A stretch of 64,000 bases of DNA from Segatella copri (GTDB taxonomy: Bacteria; Bacteroidota; Bacteroidia; Bacteroidales; Bacteroidaceae): positions 2,327,001 to 2,391,000 of the forward strand of contig NZ_CP137557.1 of NCBI RefSeq assembly GCF_019249655.2, written 5' to 3'. The notes under the pieces were generated by a model. The model was not told the DNA's origin and did not search any database. It was given only the letters and a program-made list of their open reading frames with translations. Numbering within the stretch: position 1 is the stretch's first letter; each line of letters begins with the position of its first letter. Position numbers and translations under genes: made by a program. Below, in pieces: positions 1 through 8,158 of this stretch.

Positions 1-1
1 T

Positions 2-703
2 AACGAAGCTACCATAACTGACGAACAAAAGTCAAGTACTAATCCAGAAGATTTGAAGGCATGTCTTGAAGCTGCAGTCATACCGGAAGCCTACAAGGAT
101 TTTTTAACCGATGCACAGATTGTAGAGGTCAAGGAGTACACTTCTGATGTAGCAGAGTCTGCTGTACTGAAGATGACTCCCGGGCAGATGCGTGCCAAGG
201 CTCTTGAAGGATACTTCGTGAGGGATGCCGAACGCAATCTTGTCTATTGTCCGCAAGGAGAAATCCTGAGGCAAAAGTCTATCAAAAGAAACGGTATGAT
301 CCGCTACTGCAACAAGCTTGCATGTAAAAAATGCAAGTGCAAGTGTACCATCCAGAAGTTCAAGGAGGCAGACTTCAACAAAGACACCTTGATAAAGGCA
401 ACCGAAGCAAAACGCAAGCAACTCAAAGAAGAGAATAAGGACAAGCCAAAACCTCCAAGAATGAAGATCGTGAAGAAGGGTGTCCGTTACGTTTTACATC
501 TAGATCAGAACAAGATGGACAATCGCAAATGCCTCTCCGAGCATCCTTTTGGAACCATGAAGCGAGCACTTGGGCAATACTACTTTTTACTGAAAGGCAA
601 ACTGAAAGTAACTGCTGAGATGGGTCTCTTTTGCCTATCTTATAACCTTCGTCGTGCCATATCTCTCAAAGGTGTACCTGCTTTGATTGCTTCTCTTGGA
701 TAA
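2..703 (+). CDS. IS1182-family transposase, C-terminal part (cut by window edge)
   Basis: This is the C-terminal part of a DDE transposase of the IS1182 type, the family with an insert rich in Lys and Cys. The frame is open from base 2, so the gene begins left of the window; the TTG at 53 is not a real start. About 234 codons are visible. A cluster of cysteines (CNKLACKKCKCKC, around 300-345) resembles the Cys-rich region of this family. The C-terminal helices, with the motif GTMKRALGQYYFLLKGK and the ending NLRRAISLKG, are typical of IS1182/IS1182-like enzymes, where a Glu-containing C-terminal block completes the DDE site. It reads against the tra operon and lies beside a truncated coupling-protein gene, so it probably caused that truncation. 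The family assignment is from recognition, not from a search. Confidence 0.75.
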   Translation, partial: NEATITDEQKSSTNPEDLKACLEAAVIPEAYKDFLTDAQIVEVKEYTSDVAESAVLKMTPGQMRAKALEGYFVRDAERNLVYCPQGEILRQKSIKRNGMIRYCNKLACKKCKCKCTIQKFKEADFNKDTLIKATEAKRKQLKEENKDKPKPPRMKIVKKGVRYVLHLDQNKMDNRKCLSEHPFGTMKRALGQYYFLLKGKLKVTAEMGLFCLSYNLRRAISLKGVPALIASLG

Positions 704-907
704 TGACCTGTAGGGATCAATACCATCGAAAAACACGCTCTATTAGTGTTCATATCGGCCATTTTAAGCCCTTATGACGAATTGTTTAACATAAACTAAA
801 ATTTTAAGATGAAAAAAGATATGCCCTTAGAGGGGCTTAGGTGGAGTCGTGATAGCGGTTCTGCCCTCTATGATACACCCCAAAACGGCCGTTCTCGGAC
901 GGGCTGG
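704..907. other. Non-coding right flank of the IS, up to the broken coupling-protein gene
   Basis: This stretch joins the transposase stop to the point where coupling-protein homology begins (about 907). It is AT-rich up to 810, then contains a short hairpin (GCCC-ttag-GGGGC around 824-836). The IS terminus must lie here, but I could not identify a matching inverted repeat because the other end is outside the window. No convincing gene is present. Confidence 0.4.
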
Positions 908-1144
908 GGTGCCAATGCAAGTGATACAGATAAGCACGATGGTAGCAATCTTGCTCCATACGAGGTTGCCATCCATATAGATAAACCACCTCTTTGCACG
1001 GCTATGAATGTCACAAACAATGCCACCCCAATAGTCTAGCAACGCAGGATCTATCGCATACTCAAAGAACTCCACTATCAATGATAAGTATATCAGACAG
1101 CGGAATATCTTATACATGGTCTGTAATTCTTTTGTTTCCTCCAT
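827..1144 (-). pseudogene. TraG/VirD4-type coupling protein, N-terminal fragment (YWFCY domain)
   Basis: The first 79 residues match the N-terminus of the Bacteroides-type conjugative coupling protein, an inner-membrane ATPase that passes DNA from the relaxosome to the secretion channel. Visible features are the start MEETKELQTMYKI, two hydrophobic segments (about residues 14-30 and 65-78) and the block EYAIDPALLDYWGG, typical of the YWFCY N-terminal domain. Homology stops after CITCIGT (about position 908), followed by 26 unrelated residues. The Walker A and B ATPase region is missing, so this is a fragment. It is the last gene of the tra operon before the IS. Confidence 0.75.
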
Positions 1145-1180
1145 GAAACCTTATTCTTGTATTATAGTGAATATTTAATG

Positions 1181-1828
1181 CTAATTATATAAAGTGATGA
1201 TTGGACGGACTTTATGTTCTTGCGTCTTTGGTGTTTCTTGAAGTGCCCCTGAAGCTAAAGAGTATAGCCAGGCTTTGGCTGTTTCCTGGTCTTTAACCTC
1301 TGTCGAAGTCCAATACCAACACTCATCCGGATTGTCTGGAATCACATCGCCTCCGCACTTGCGAATATACGTATTTACCGCACTGCGTGCTTGATACAAG
1401 AGTTTTATCTGAGCAACGGAAGGGATGTAGGCACTCTGACCATATTGCCACATGTCAAAGACTGCTGAAGCTGTAGGCGAAGTGCCAGTGGAATACATAG
1501 CATGCGTATTTACATTACCATCAAATGCAGCAATGTCAGCTGATGTGTTATGCTTCATTCCGAGAGAGTCAGAATAGGCAAACGGCTCAATATCCTTTAG
1601 ATAGACAGCATAGCCTGTTCCTTGTATGTCCTCGTTCTGATTCACATAGAACACCACAGCAATAGGAGTCTTGTTTTGGGACTTAACTTCCTCGAATCTT
1701 ACGACTTTGCCATCTGTACAGAGGATGTCGCAGGTCTTCATTGCCGTATCAGGAAAGTCTCGATGCTCATCGCATGAGGCAAATGCTACTGCCATGAGAG
1801 TAGCACAAATGATATTTAGTATCTTCAT
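1181..1828 (-). CDS. Conjugation-operon lipoprotein with a DUF1566-like C-terminus
   Basis: A 215-residue protein with a lipoprotein signal: MKILNIICATLMAVAFASC has a lipobox ending at Cys19, followed by Asp-Glu. The C-terminal 80 residues (CWYWTSTEVKDQETAKAWLY, then an arginine-proline ending before the stop) resemble the Lcl/DUF1566 fold often found on bacterial surface proteins. It follows traO by five bases and is read in the same operon, in the place where other Bacteroides elements carry TraP/TraQ-type genes. An outer-membrane or periplasmic role in mating-channel assembly or surface contact is inferred. The product does not clearly match TraQ (DUF3872), so no symbol is given. Confidence 0.65.
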   Translation of the reverse strand: MKILNIICATLMAVAFASCDEHRDFPDTAMKTCDILCTDGKVVRFEEVKSQNKTPIAVVFYVNQNEDIQGTGYAVYLKDIEPFAYSDSLGMKHNTSADIAAFDGNVNTHAMYSTGTSPTASAVFDMWQYGQSAYIPSVAQIKLLYQARSAVNTYIRKCGGDVIPDNPDECWYWTSTEVKDQETAKAWLYSLASGALQETPKTQEHKVRPIITLYN

Positions 1829-1833
1829 TGTTG

Positions 1834-2349
1834 CTATTTCTTTAATGTGGGTATCTTGAATCCTATCACGATGCCAGTGCGAAACAAGTCTTCCCGTTTG
1901 GGAAGAGTGAGATCACATTTGGCTTGAACAAACAATCCCCACCCATGACGTAGGGCAAAATTATGCTCGTAACCTACATGCAAGCCACCGACAAACTTAT
2001 CTGTGTCACTGCCAGCACTTGCGCCAATTCGGAGGTTTCCGTAGTTGTTCCTGCCTCTTGCCACACAGGGTTTGTAGGCAGCGCCTATTCCCCATGTACG
2101 GTAGTTATTCCAGAAAGACTCAGGACAGACGTGTCCACATGATGCGCATTCATCCCATTTGATGTAACCGTTGATGAAGTACTCCCAAGAGTTGTGGTAG
2201 CGTGTTTCATGTTCCCATGAGATTGTGGCATCCAAGCCTGTCTGATATAAGGCTCCTGCACCAACGGATATTCGGTCGCTATGGCTCTGGGCAAATGATG
2301 AGACTGAAACGCACAGTCCCATCATCAATGACAATATGTATTTCTTCAT
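1834..2349 (-). CDS. traO: Conjugative transposon protein TraO
   Basis: A 171-residue secreted protein with a signal peptide (cleavage after SVSSFAQS, about residue 21) and a body of short amphipathic beta strands with many Gly/aromatic alternations (SVGAGALYQTGLDATISWEH; LHVGYEHNFALRHGWGLFVQ), like a small outer-membrane beta-barrel. It ends with the hydrophobic strand GIVIGFKIPTLKK. TraO of Bacteroides conjugative transposons is an outer-membrane-associated part of the mating apparatus. Start ATG at 2349 lies four bases below the traN stop (2354), so the two are probably co-translated. The function is by family and position. Confidence 0.8.
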   Translation of the reverse strand: MKKYILSLMMGLCVSVSSFAQSHSDRISVGAGALYQTGLDATISWEHETRYHNSWEYFINGYIKWDECASCGHVCPESFWNNYRTWGIGAAYKPCVARGRNNYGNLRIGASAGSDTDKFVGGLHVGYEHNFALRHGWGLFVQAKCDLTLPKREDLFRTGIVIGFKIPTLKK

Positions 2350-2353
2350 CGTC

Positions 2354-3205
2354 TTATTCCTCCATCATTAAGTATGAGTTGAATGAGTCGGCATACAGAA
2401 CATCTTCGTAGTCTATATCCAGACTGATAGTTCTTCCGCTAATCTGCTTCTCTGAAATCTCAATAGTCAGCACCTTGTCGTTAGGGAATGTCATCTTTTT
2501 CAGGACGAGAACGTTTCTATAACCATATTTGAAGGTCTTGGACTGGTCAAGCACCATAGCTGGCGTAAGTTCAATCATCTGGGCATTAGTTGCCTTGGAA
2601 ACCTTCTTGTCATTCAGCTTGATACGCATCTCGTCGATGTCAAAGCGGATATTGGTGCGGTTCTCGATGCTGAAATCAATGAAGAAGTATTCTCCAACAG
2701 AGTAGATGTTGTTCAACCTCATGGTCATTCTGTGCTGCTTGGTACTTACGTTGCGTATTCTTGCCGGTGAGTTCCATATCTTTCGGGCATATCTGGTCAT
2801 ATCCTCAGTACTCATTGATACAGAAGGATTATGGTATGGAATCTTCTCAGAGGCAAGAATCTGTTTGTCTGTGACTGCTTCCTGCATTCGTGTAGTGTAT
2901 ATCAGAGCGTACTGGGTTCTGTAACGCTCTGTAACTATCGTCACAATAGCAAGGATGTCACCATCTGCATGTACGGCTGCACCTTCCTTGGGTTTCAAAC
3001 GGATGGTATTGTTGATTGGCTGGTCGCCGACCACTGCATCTGTAGATATGTCAACGAAGCGGACTGGCTCAGAGGCGGTAATGACTGTTGTGACATTCTC
3101 ATTGATGGTTAGCTGCTCCATTTCCTGATACGTCTGTTGTGCCATGGATGGGAGAGAGGCTAATGCGCATACTACCAATGCGCAGAATTTCTTGATAGTC
3201 TTCAT
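2354..3205 (-). CDS. traN: Conjugative transposon protein TraN (VirB9-like, DUF4138)
   Basis: A 283-residue secreted protein, signal peptide cleaved around residue 22 (SLPSMAQQ). TraN is the VirB9-like component that, with TraM (VirB10-like), builds the periplasmic and outer-membrane core of the channel. Sequence support: the N-terminal beta-rich domain with ITASEPVRFVDIST, the central RKIWNSPARIRNV segment, and a C-terminal Ig-like region (YFFIDFSIENRTNIRFDID; VLVLKKMTFPNDKVLTIEIS) characteristic of DUF4138 proteins. It lies between traM and traO in the standard order. Length is close to the family norm of about 300. Confidence 0.85.
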   Translation of the reverse strand: MKTIKKFCALVVCALASLPSMAQQTYQEMEQLTINENVTTVITASEPVRFVDISTDAVVGDQPINNTIRLKPKEGAAVHADGDILAIVTIVTERYRTQYALIYTTRMQEAVTDKQILASEKIPYHNPSVSMSTEDMTRYARKIWNSPARIRNVSTKQHRMTMRLNNIYSVGEYFFIDFSIENRTNIRFDIDEMRIKLNDKKVSKATNAQMIELTPAMVLDQSKTFKYGYRNVLVLKKMTFPNDKVLTIEISEKQISGRTISLDIDYEDVLYADSFNSYLMMEE

Positions 3206-3222
3206 ATTCGTATATGTCTTTA

Positions 3223-4422
3223 TTATTTTTCTTTCTGGTTTGAACGTGAATTGATGAGATACACAAAGGTTCCGTATTTCAGCTTGGCTGAGTTCTTCTT
3301 GATGGCCTTGCTGATGGCGTTGCTTGTCTTCTGAACGGCATTGGTAACGGCTTGTGCTCCCCAGGATGCCAGATTGCCACCTCCAGTAGATGTACTGTTG
3401 GTAAGGGTTGAAGTGTTGCTCAAAGCACCGCTACCAACATCTTTTGTGGTCTCTCTGAACTGGCTGCTTGGTACATATAATCCTTCAAGTCCGTCGGTAT
3501 CATAGAGCGAAAGGTTTACCTTGACGATGTCATCATCTACCATGATACTCTTGACAGTGCCCTTGACACGCTGTGAACCGAAGCCGCTCATGGTGGCATA
3601 GATGTAGGAGCCTTTATGAATGACCGTTTCATTGATGACAATATCATCGAGCAGACGAAGTCGTACTCTTGATCCATCCACCGCCTTGATATTCTCGTCT
3701 ATGATAGCCTTGATAAGTCCAGCTTCCTTGTCATTGTCACACAGGGTGTTGAAGTAGTCGGAAGTAACCTTGACCTTCTTGACGACCTCATGAGGTTCAT
3801 CATCGGTCTTCTTCTTTTCCGGAATTTCAACCTTTCCTTCCTTGGCATCGCCCGTTTTGGCAGTTACTTCGGCCTGCATGGATGGGGTAGAGACCTGCTG
3901 AGCCTGCATCCTTGCCTGGGCAATGGCTCGATTGAGTTCTTCCATCGCCTCCTGCTCACGCTGTTTGCCACGAGCTAAGCGATCATTTTCTGCAGAATTG
4001 TTGCCTTTGGCGATTTCCTGGCCTTTCTGTGCGCTCTCCTGTAGCTGCCTTTGCATCTCAGAGAGCTTCTCGGCTTCCTGGGCTTCGACCAGTTTACGTT
4101 CTTCATCTGAGTACTTTGTATCATACTCTTCCTTGGTATCTTCTTCATTGCGTTCAATGTTTCCTACTGCTGAATAATCGTCTATCTTACCGTATGATTT
4201 AAGCATGCTCTCATACTTGTTACCAATACCGTCTCCCTTCATCTTGGCATCAGGCAGGTCAGGATTAAGATATTCTGTCGTTGTGAGACCATCAGGAACC
4301 TCTGCCTTCTCCGTATGAAAGAGGTCAATGACGAAGTAGCCGACAAACAACAGAGGGAAGTAAATGATAAGCGGTATCATATACTTGGGCTGTTTCCAGT
4401 TAATCTTTTTCAATGCGTCCAT
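3223..4422 (-). CDS. traM: Conjugative transposon protein TraM (VirB10-like)
   Basis: A 399-residue inner-membrane-anchored protein. Residues 15-34 form one transmembrane helix (MIPLIIYFPLLFVGYFVIDL). A Glu/Gln/Lys-rich coiled region follows (about residues 100-175), then a C-terminal domain from about residue 225 with the block LIKAIIDENIKAVDGSRVRLR and the motif GSYIYATMSGFGSQRVKG, typical of TraM/VirB10-type channel proteins that span the periplasm. The C-terminal tail is Ser/Thr/Asn-rich. The start overlaps the end of traL by 23 bases, so translational coupling is likely. The basic helix-anchor plus long linker plus beta-domain layout fits the VirB10 model. Confidence 0.85.
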   Translation of the reverse strand: MDALKKINWKQPKYMIPLIIYFPLLFVGYFVIDLFHTEKAEVPDGLTTTEYLNPDLPDAKMKGDGIGNKYESMLKSYGKIDDYSAVGNIERNEEDTKEEYDTKYSDEERKLVEAQEAEKLSEMQRQLQESAQKGQEIAKGNNSAENDRLARGKQREQEAMEELNRAIAQARMQAQQVSTPSMQAEVTAKTGDAKEGKVEIPEKKKTDDEPHEVVKKVKVTSDYFNTLCDNDKEAGLIKAIIDENIKAVDGSRVRLRLLDDIVINETVIHKGSYIYATMSGFGSQRVKGTVKSIMVDDDIVKVNLSLYDTDGLEGLYVPSSQFRETTKDVGSGALSNTSTLTNSTSTGGGNLASWGAQAVTNAVQKTSNAISKAIKKNSAKLKYGTFVYLINSRSNQKEK

Positions 4423-4822
4423 CGTTTTCTATCTTTTCGTTATTATTCTTTTGATTATCTCTATTCATGGCAGGATGCGTGGTGTAGGCTTTTTCAACAG
4501 CTTTCCAGACTTTGCTGTGTCGCAGACGCAACATCTGCTCTTGCCTTTCCGTAGCACTTTGTCTTGACTGTTGATGACTATACACCACTACCATCCTGTA
4601 GATGTTCAGACCAAAACAGAAGATTATGAAACCAAATACAAGGTAGAGGAACAACAGTTTATGGTCATTAGCAAACAGTTGTACCTTGGCTGCAAGCACA
4701 TCAAGCTTCATAGTCTTGGCAAACTTGCGTCCTGCCTTCACCTCATTCTCATATCTCTGACGATATTGAGGATCATCTTTGTCCGGCATCTTTTCACCGA
4801 TAAACATTTTCTTCCATCCCAT
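4400..4822 (-). CDS. traL: Conjugative transposon protein TraL-like (DUF3989 position)
   Basis: A 140-residue protein with one central transmembrane helix (LLFLYLVFGFIIFCFGLNIY, about residues 55-75), a basic N-terminal cytoplasmic part and a polar C-terminal tail. The small single-pass TraL proteins of Bacteroides conjugative transposons sit between TraK and TraM, as here; their molecular role is not well defined. The start lies two bases below the traK stop and the end overlaps traM. I rely on position and topology more than on residue identity, so the symbol is less certain than for its neighbours. Confidence 0.7.
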   Translation of the reverse strand: MGWKKMFIGEKMPDKDDPQYRQRYENEVKAGRKFAKTMKLDVLAAKVQLFANDHKLLFLYLVFGFIIFCFGLNIYRMVVVYSHQQSRQSATERQEQMLRLRHSKVWKAVEKAYTTHPAMNRDNQKNNNEKIENDGRIEKD

Positions 4823-4823
4823 A

Positions 4824-5438
4824 TCAATATGTCAGTTTGGTCTTTTGTTCTATATCCTTATTGAGAAGGGTTCTCCAGTTGGTAATCAGCAAACCATGTG
4901 GGTTGTTGTCAGTACGGGGAACACGCTTCAAATGACCTGCCGTCACAAGTTCTCTGGTAAGAATGCTTGTGCGTCGCTCAATACGCTGTCTGCCATAGTA
5001 GGTGAACTCCATCTTCTCCTTGTCGAACTTAATACTGTCACAGAAGATGCTGAATACGGCACTTGTACCCATGATGTTTGAGTAGAAGCCTTTCTCCTTC
5101 AATGTATTGTACTGCGCAAGACCCGTTTCATCGACCAGATACATGGCTTTATCCATTGTGTATTTGATGTACTTGTCATCTGGCGCAAGAGTGAAGAAGT
5201 AATGGTGGAACATCTCCACATGGCTCTTTGCTTCCACATCGAGTGTTTCTTCCATGGTGCTACGCTGAACGAGAATAGGAACATTGCCATCCAGCACATA
5301 CACTTTCTGATGAGCATCCGAAACCATTTGCTTGGCTGTCCAAATGCTGGAGATACAGATGATGATGCAGCCCACAAGGAAGAGTGAGCAGATGATCGTC
5401 ACCAACTTGATTTTGTTTTCGAGATTCTTTATTACCAT
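4824..5438 (-). CDS. traK: Conjugative transposon protein TraK (VirB8-like)
   Basis: A 204-residue single-pass inner-membrane protein with a VirB8-like layout: a short cytoplasmic N-terminus, a transmembrane helix at about residues 12-33 (LVTIICSLFLVGCIIICISS), then a periplasmic domain. The block HVEMFHHYFFTLAPDDKYI and the following MDKAMYLVDETG match TraK of Bacteroides elements, which bridges the inner-membrane complex to the core channel. The C-terminus contains the conserved NPHGLLITNWR. Length is the family norm (about 207). Confidence 0.88.
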   Translation of the reverse strand: MVIKNLENKIKLVTIICSLFLVGCIIICISSIWTAKQMVSDAHQKVYVLDGNVPILVQRSTMEETLDVEAKSHVEMFHHYFFTLAPDDKYIKYTMDKAMYLVDETGLAQYNTLKEKGFYSNIMGTSAVFSIFCDSIKFDKEKMEFTYYGRQRIERRTSILTRELVTAGHLKRVPRTDNNPHGLLITNWRTLLNKDIEQKTKLTY

Positions 5439-5466
5439 ACCTTATTATATATGTATTATTTGCTGT

Positions 5467-6597
5467 TTACATCACTTTGCTAATCATGCCTTGGGTTGAA
5501 ATCTTGGCTTGCTGTGCCACACCTTCACCGAAGTTTCGGGTAGAGAAAGCTGTATCTCCTTCAGGAATCATCCATGCAGCAAGGTCTGGAACGAGGTTCA
5601 GACATTTCAACGCTACAATGCTTGCTGCCATCAGATAACCGGCAGAGAAGAACGAGTTCTGCAGGTATGCTGCCATTGTCTGCTCACTTTCGGTAATGGC
5701 TGTAAGGTTCTCTACCTGAATACAGAGCACTATATCAAAGAGTAACAAGACATAAAAGCCCACGAAGTATAGCATTGCTCCATAGAAATGTACCGTGAGA
5801 TAACGTATCAGCCACTTTGACCAGACTCCTTCCCATTTCGGCAAGAGAGAAAATGCCCATTGTATCGGACCGAATATCGTCAGCATACCCAGGAGTATCT
5901 GTTGGCAATAGATGGTTGCCCACCAGCCTATGCGGAAGACTATCAATGCGATGAGCATGATTACCTTGTCTATGCCTACCACTGCACCAGCTGTGAGTGA
6001 CGTGAACCAGAGCTTTGAAGCATCAGTTTCCATGTTCGTCACTTCATCCACACCTGCCTGTTCCATGGTGGACTCTATCAGGTTTGGATCCGATGTGCCG
6101 GAATGGGCTACGTCTGCCTGAGCCTGTAATGAGTTATAAAGAGTGTCTCGTGTATAGATGAGTTCCTGGACTTCTTCAAACTTATCCTCAATCTGTGCGG
6201 ACTCTGCTTCATACAAGTCGTGGGTGTATGAACCTATGCAGTTAGGGATATAGGAGAGAAAGTCAAGTACACACCAGCTGCTGCCGCTGTTTGTTATGCC
6301 GGTATCTGCAGGTGGGTACCACCAACAGAGAATGACACTGACTACAAGAGGCTTGAACAGCTTCATAATGTCTATCGGCTCATGCTTTACCATCATCTTG
6401 TAGGCCATACTGCCAGCTACGACTATCGAGAACAGCGCAGCCAGAGCCATACACATCTGCAATATCCACCAAAATGGACCTTGTGAGCCTGTGAACGTGG
6501 CATCACAAAGGAACTCGTTGGTCTGGAATATCACATCATCAATCTCCTGTTCGAGGATCTTGATACCGAAATCGGAAAGGATGTTTGAATCTGCCAT
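5467..6597 (-). CDS. traJ: Conjugative transposon protein TraJ (VirB6-like)
   Basis: A 376-residue polytopic inner-membrane protein of the VirB6/TrbL type, which forms the inner-membrane part of the DNA channel. At least six hydrophobic segments are visible, for example WWILQMCMALAALFSIVVAG, LFKPLVVSVILCWWYP, VIMLIALIVFRIGWWATIY and AMLYFVGFYVLLLFDIVLCI. The conserved stretch LTIFGPIQWAFSLLPKWEGV, with a Trp-rich loop, is the family signature. A charged loop (about residues 135-180) separates the two halves. It lies directly upstream of traK and four bases below the next gene of the operon. Confidence 0.88.
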   Translation of the reverse strand: MADSNILSDFGIKILEQEIDDVIFQTNEFLCDATFTGSQGPFWWILQMCMALAALFSIVVAGSMAYKMMVKHEPIDIMKLFKPLVVSVILCWWYPPADTGITNSGSSWCVLDFLSYIPNCIGSYTHDLYEAESAQIEDKFEEVQELIYTRDTLYNSLQAQADVAHSGTSDPNLIESTMEQAGVDEVTNMETDASKLWFTSLTAGAVVGIDKVIMLIALIVFRIGWWATIYCQQILLGMLTIFGPIQWAFSLLPKWEGVWSKWLIRYLTVHFYGAMLYFVGFYVLLLFDIVLCIQVENLTAITESEQTMAAYLQNSFFSAGYLMAASIVALKCLNLVPDLAAWMIPEGDTAFSTRNFGEGVAQQAKISTQGMISKVM

Positions 6598-6600
6598 GTT

Positions 6601-7386
6601 TTATTGTCTTACTATGTTATTGTCGTCGGAGTCATCAGTTCCTGAGCCTCCGGAGTTATTTCCTATATTCTTTTTGCCTGCTTCACGCCATCGGCTGATT
6701 GCTGATGATGCGTGGCTGGCCACATTGGTTCTTCTTTCAAGTCGAGCTGCAAGCAAGGAGGTGGTCTTTCGCTTGTTGCTTAGTTGGATCAGAAATGAGA
6801 TAAGTGTCTCATTCTGCTTGGTAATGTCATCATAGATGGCAAGATACTGCTGCTTGCGCTGGGCATTGGGCATATAGGCATCCTGCATCTCCTTGATGGC
6901 TGTCTTGTACATCTTGTAGTATTCTGTCCATCGTGTTTTGTCTGAAACAGAGCCACCTGCGCTTACTATTCGGTCTATGTTCGCTTGAAAGACCGAGAGC
7001 TTGGAGTTGATCTTGTTTCCTTCTGCAAGCCAGGCAATGTCAATCTGCCGGTCTGCAATGTTGAGTGCCTCTATTTCTGCTCGTTGGGTAAGAGATGCTT
7101 TGATACTGTCAGCAACATCCACCTGCTGATATGCAGAAACTCCTGCCATGGTTCTGAAAAACTGCTTGTTCTTTTTTGCTGCAGACTTCTGATAGCTGTT
7201 GTGTAAGGCATCATAATAGAATGCAGGAGTGAGACCACCGGCACCAATCTCCTGAACCGTAATCTGATTCATCTTGGCTGCATCATGGTTGTAACTCACA
7301 TAGCCTTGGGCTGATGCGTTAAAGCATAACGTCAAGCCACATAGACAAAGTGCTGTCCGTGAAGAGATTAAATGTTTCATATTCAT
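6601..7386 (-). CDS. Secreted helical T4SS protein (TraI/VirB5 position)
   Basis: A 261-residue protein with a signal peptide (cleavage after NASAQG, about residue 27) and a mostly helical, glutamine- and lysine-rich body. The tail after residue 225 is low in complexity (Gly/Ser/Asp/Asn). It occupies the place of TraI in Bacteroides conjugative transposons, immediately before traJ, and the secreted helical layout recalls VirB5-like minor pilus proteins. I do not see enough residue identity with DUF4141 TraI to assign it. Operon partner of the two preceding secreted proteins. Confidence 0.6.
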   Translation of the reverse strand: MNMKHLISSRTALCLCGLTLCFNASAQGYVSYNHDAAKMNQITVQEIGAGGLTPAFYYDALHNSYQKSAAKKNKQFFRTMAGVSAYQQVDVADSIKASLTQRAEIEALNIADRQIDIAWLAEGNKINSKLSVFQANIDRIVSAGGSVSDKTRWTEYYKMYKTAIKEMQDAYMPNAQRKQQYLAIYDDITKQNETLISFLIQLSNKRKTTSLLAARLERRTNVASHASSAISRWREAGKKNIGNNSGGSGTDDSDDNNIVRQ

Positions 7387-7405
7387 TGAATTTTTATTTA
7401 TTATT

Positions 7406-8158
7406 CTAATAGCCTAAATATCCTGCACCTCTCCATCTTCCGAAGGCATCGCTTATGATTTCCTCCTTGCTCTTGGCACGGTACACCTGCTTTTTCCAAT
7501 AGCCTATTCTCACTTGGATATATCTCCATGTTTCAAAGTATGCCTTGTTAAGATGCTTGTTGATGTTGTCGAGCGAGTTGTTGATGTTTGTAAGAATGAG
7601 AAGCAAGTCTGACGTTGAACATGCGGCTGCTCCAGTAGCATATAGTAGCAAATCACTGACTGACCTATAGAGATTGTCGCCTTCATCTGCAATCTTGGCC
7701 AAAGCCTTGGTGTTGATGGTGATGATCAGCGTGTCGGTACTCATGATGTTGCCTCTTTCCAGGCATTTCTTCCTGAAATCATTGAGCATCTTTCTATAGT
7801 CACAGACTTTGTCACTCACATTCTCATAGGTACTGTACACATTGAGACTGGTGCGGAGTGACTGATACAGAATGTCAATCACATCAAATGCCCTGGTGTA
7901 CTTATCCAGTTCCTTGTTGATGTCTCGGAAGCCTAAGTTGGCATCGCCGCTATAGTCATGCAGCAGTTTATTGCTTGCCTCCAAGGTGGAACGCACAAGC
8001 AGCAGACTGCGCTGTTGCTTGTGATCTTTGATATAGGCCTCGATAGAAACTGCATCAAAGCCTACCTGAGCTTTTGCTGCTGAAGGTAAAAGGGTCAACA
8101 GACAAATGAGTATTGTCAGTATCTTGCTATTCACTGTTGTCTTCTTCATCGTCTTCAT
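7406..8158 (-). CDS. Secreted helical T4SS protein, function unknown
   Basis: A 250-residue protein if started at the ATG at 8158; an upstream in-frame extension to 8260 lies inside the previous gene and would hide the signal peptide. From 8158 or 8149 the N-terminus is a clear signal sequence (KILTILICLLTLLPSAAKAQ). The rest is helical, with repeated Asn-Asn-Ser and Leu-rich segments (LLLILTNINNSLDNINKHLN) and a C-terminal basic part ending GRWRGAGYLGY. The start overlaps the end of the 853-residue gene by about 30 bases. Related in layout to the following gene (6601-7386); the two may form paired periplasmic channel or pilus-tip subunits (inference). Confidence 0.6.
   Translation of the reverse strand: MKTMKKTTVNSKILTILICLLTLLPSAAKAQVGFDAVSIEAYIKDHKQQRSLLLVRSTLEASNKLLHDYSGDANLGFRDINKELDKYTRAFDVIDILYQSLRTSLNVYSTYENVSDKVCDYRKMLNDFRKKCLERGNIMSTDTLIITINTKALAKIADEGDNLYRSVSDLLLYATGAAACSTSDLLLILTNINNSLDNINKHLNKAYFETWRYIQVRIGYWKKQVYRAKSKEEIISDAFGRWRGAGYLGY

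Noticed and set aside
809-1039. Plus-strand ORF of 76 codons
   Set aside because: It is opposite the coupling-protein fragment, has no homology, and is best explained as a shadow frame.
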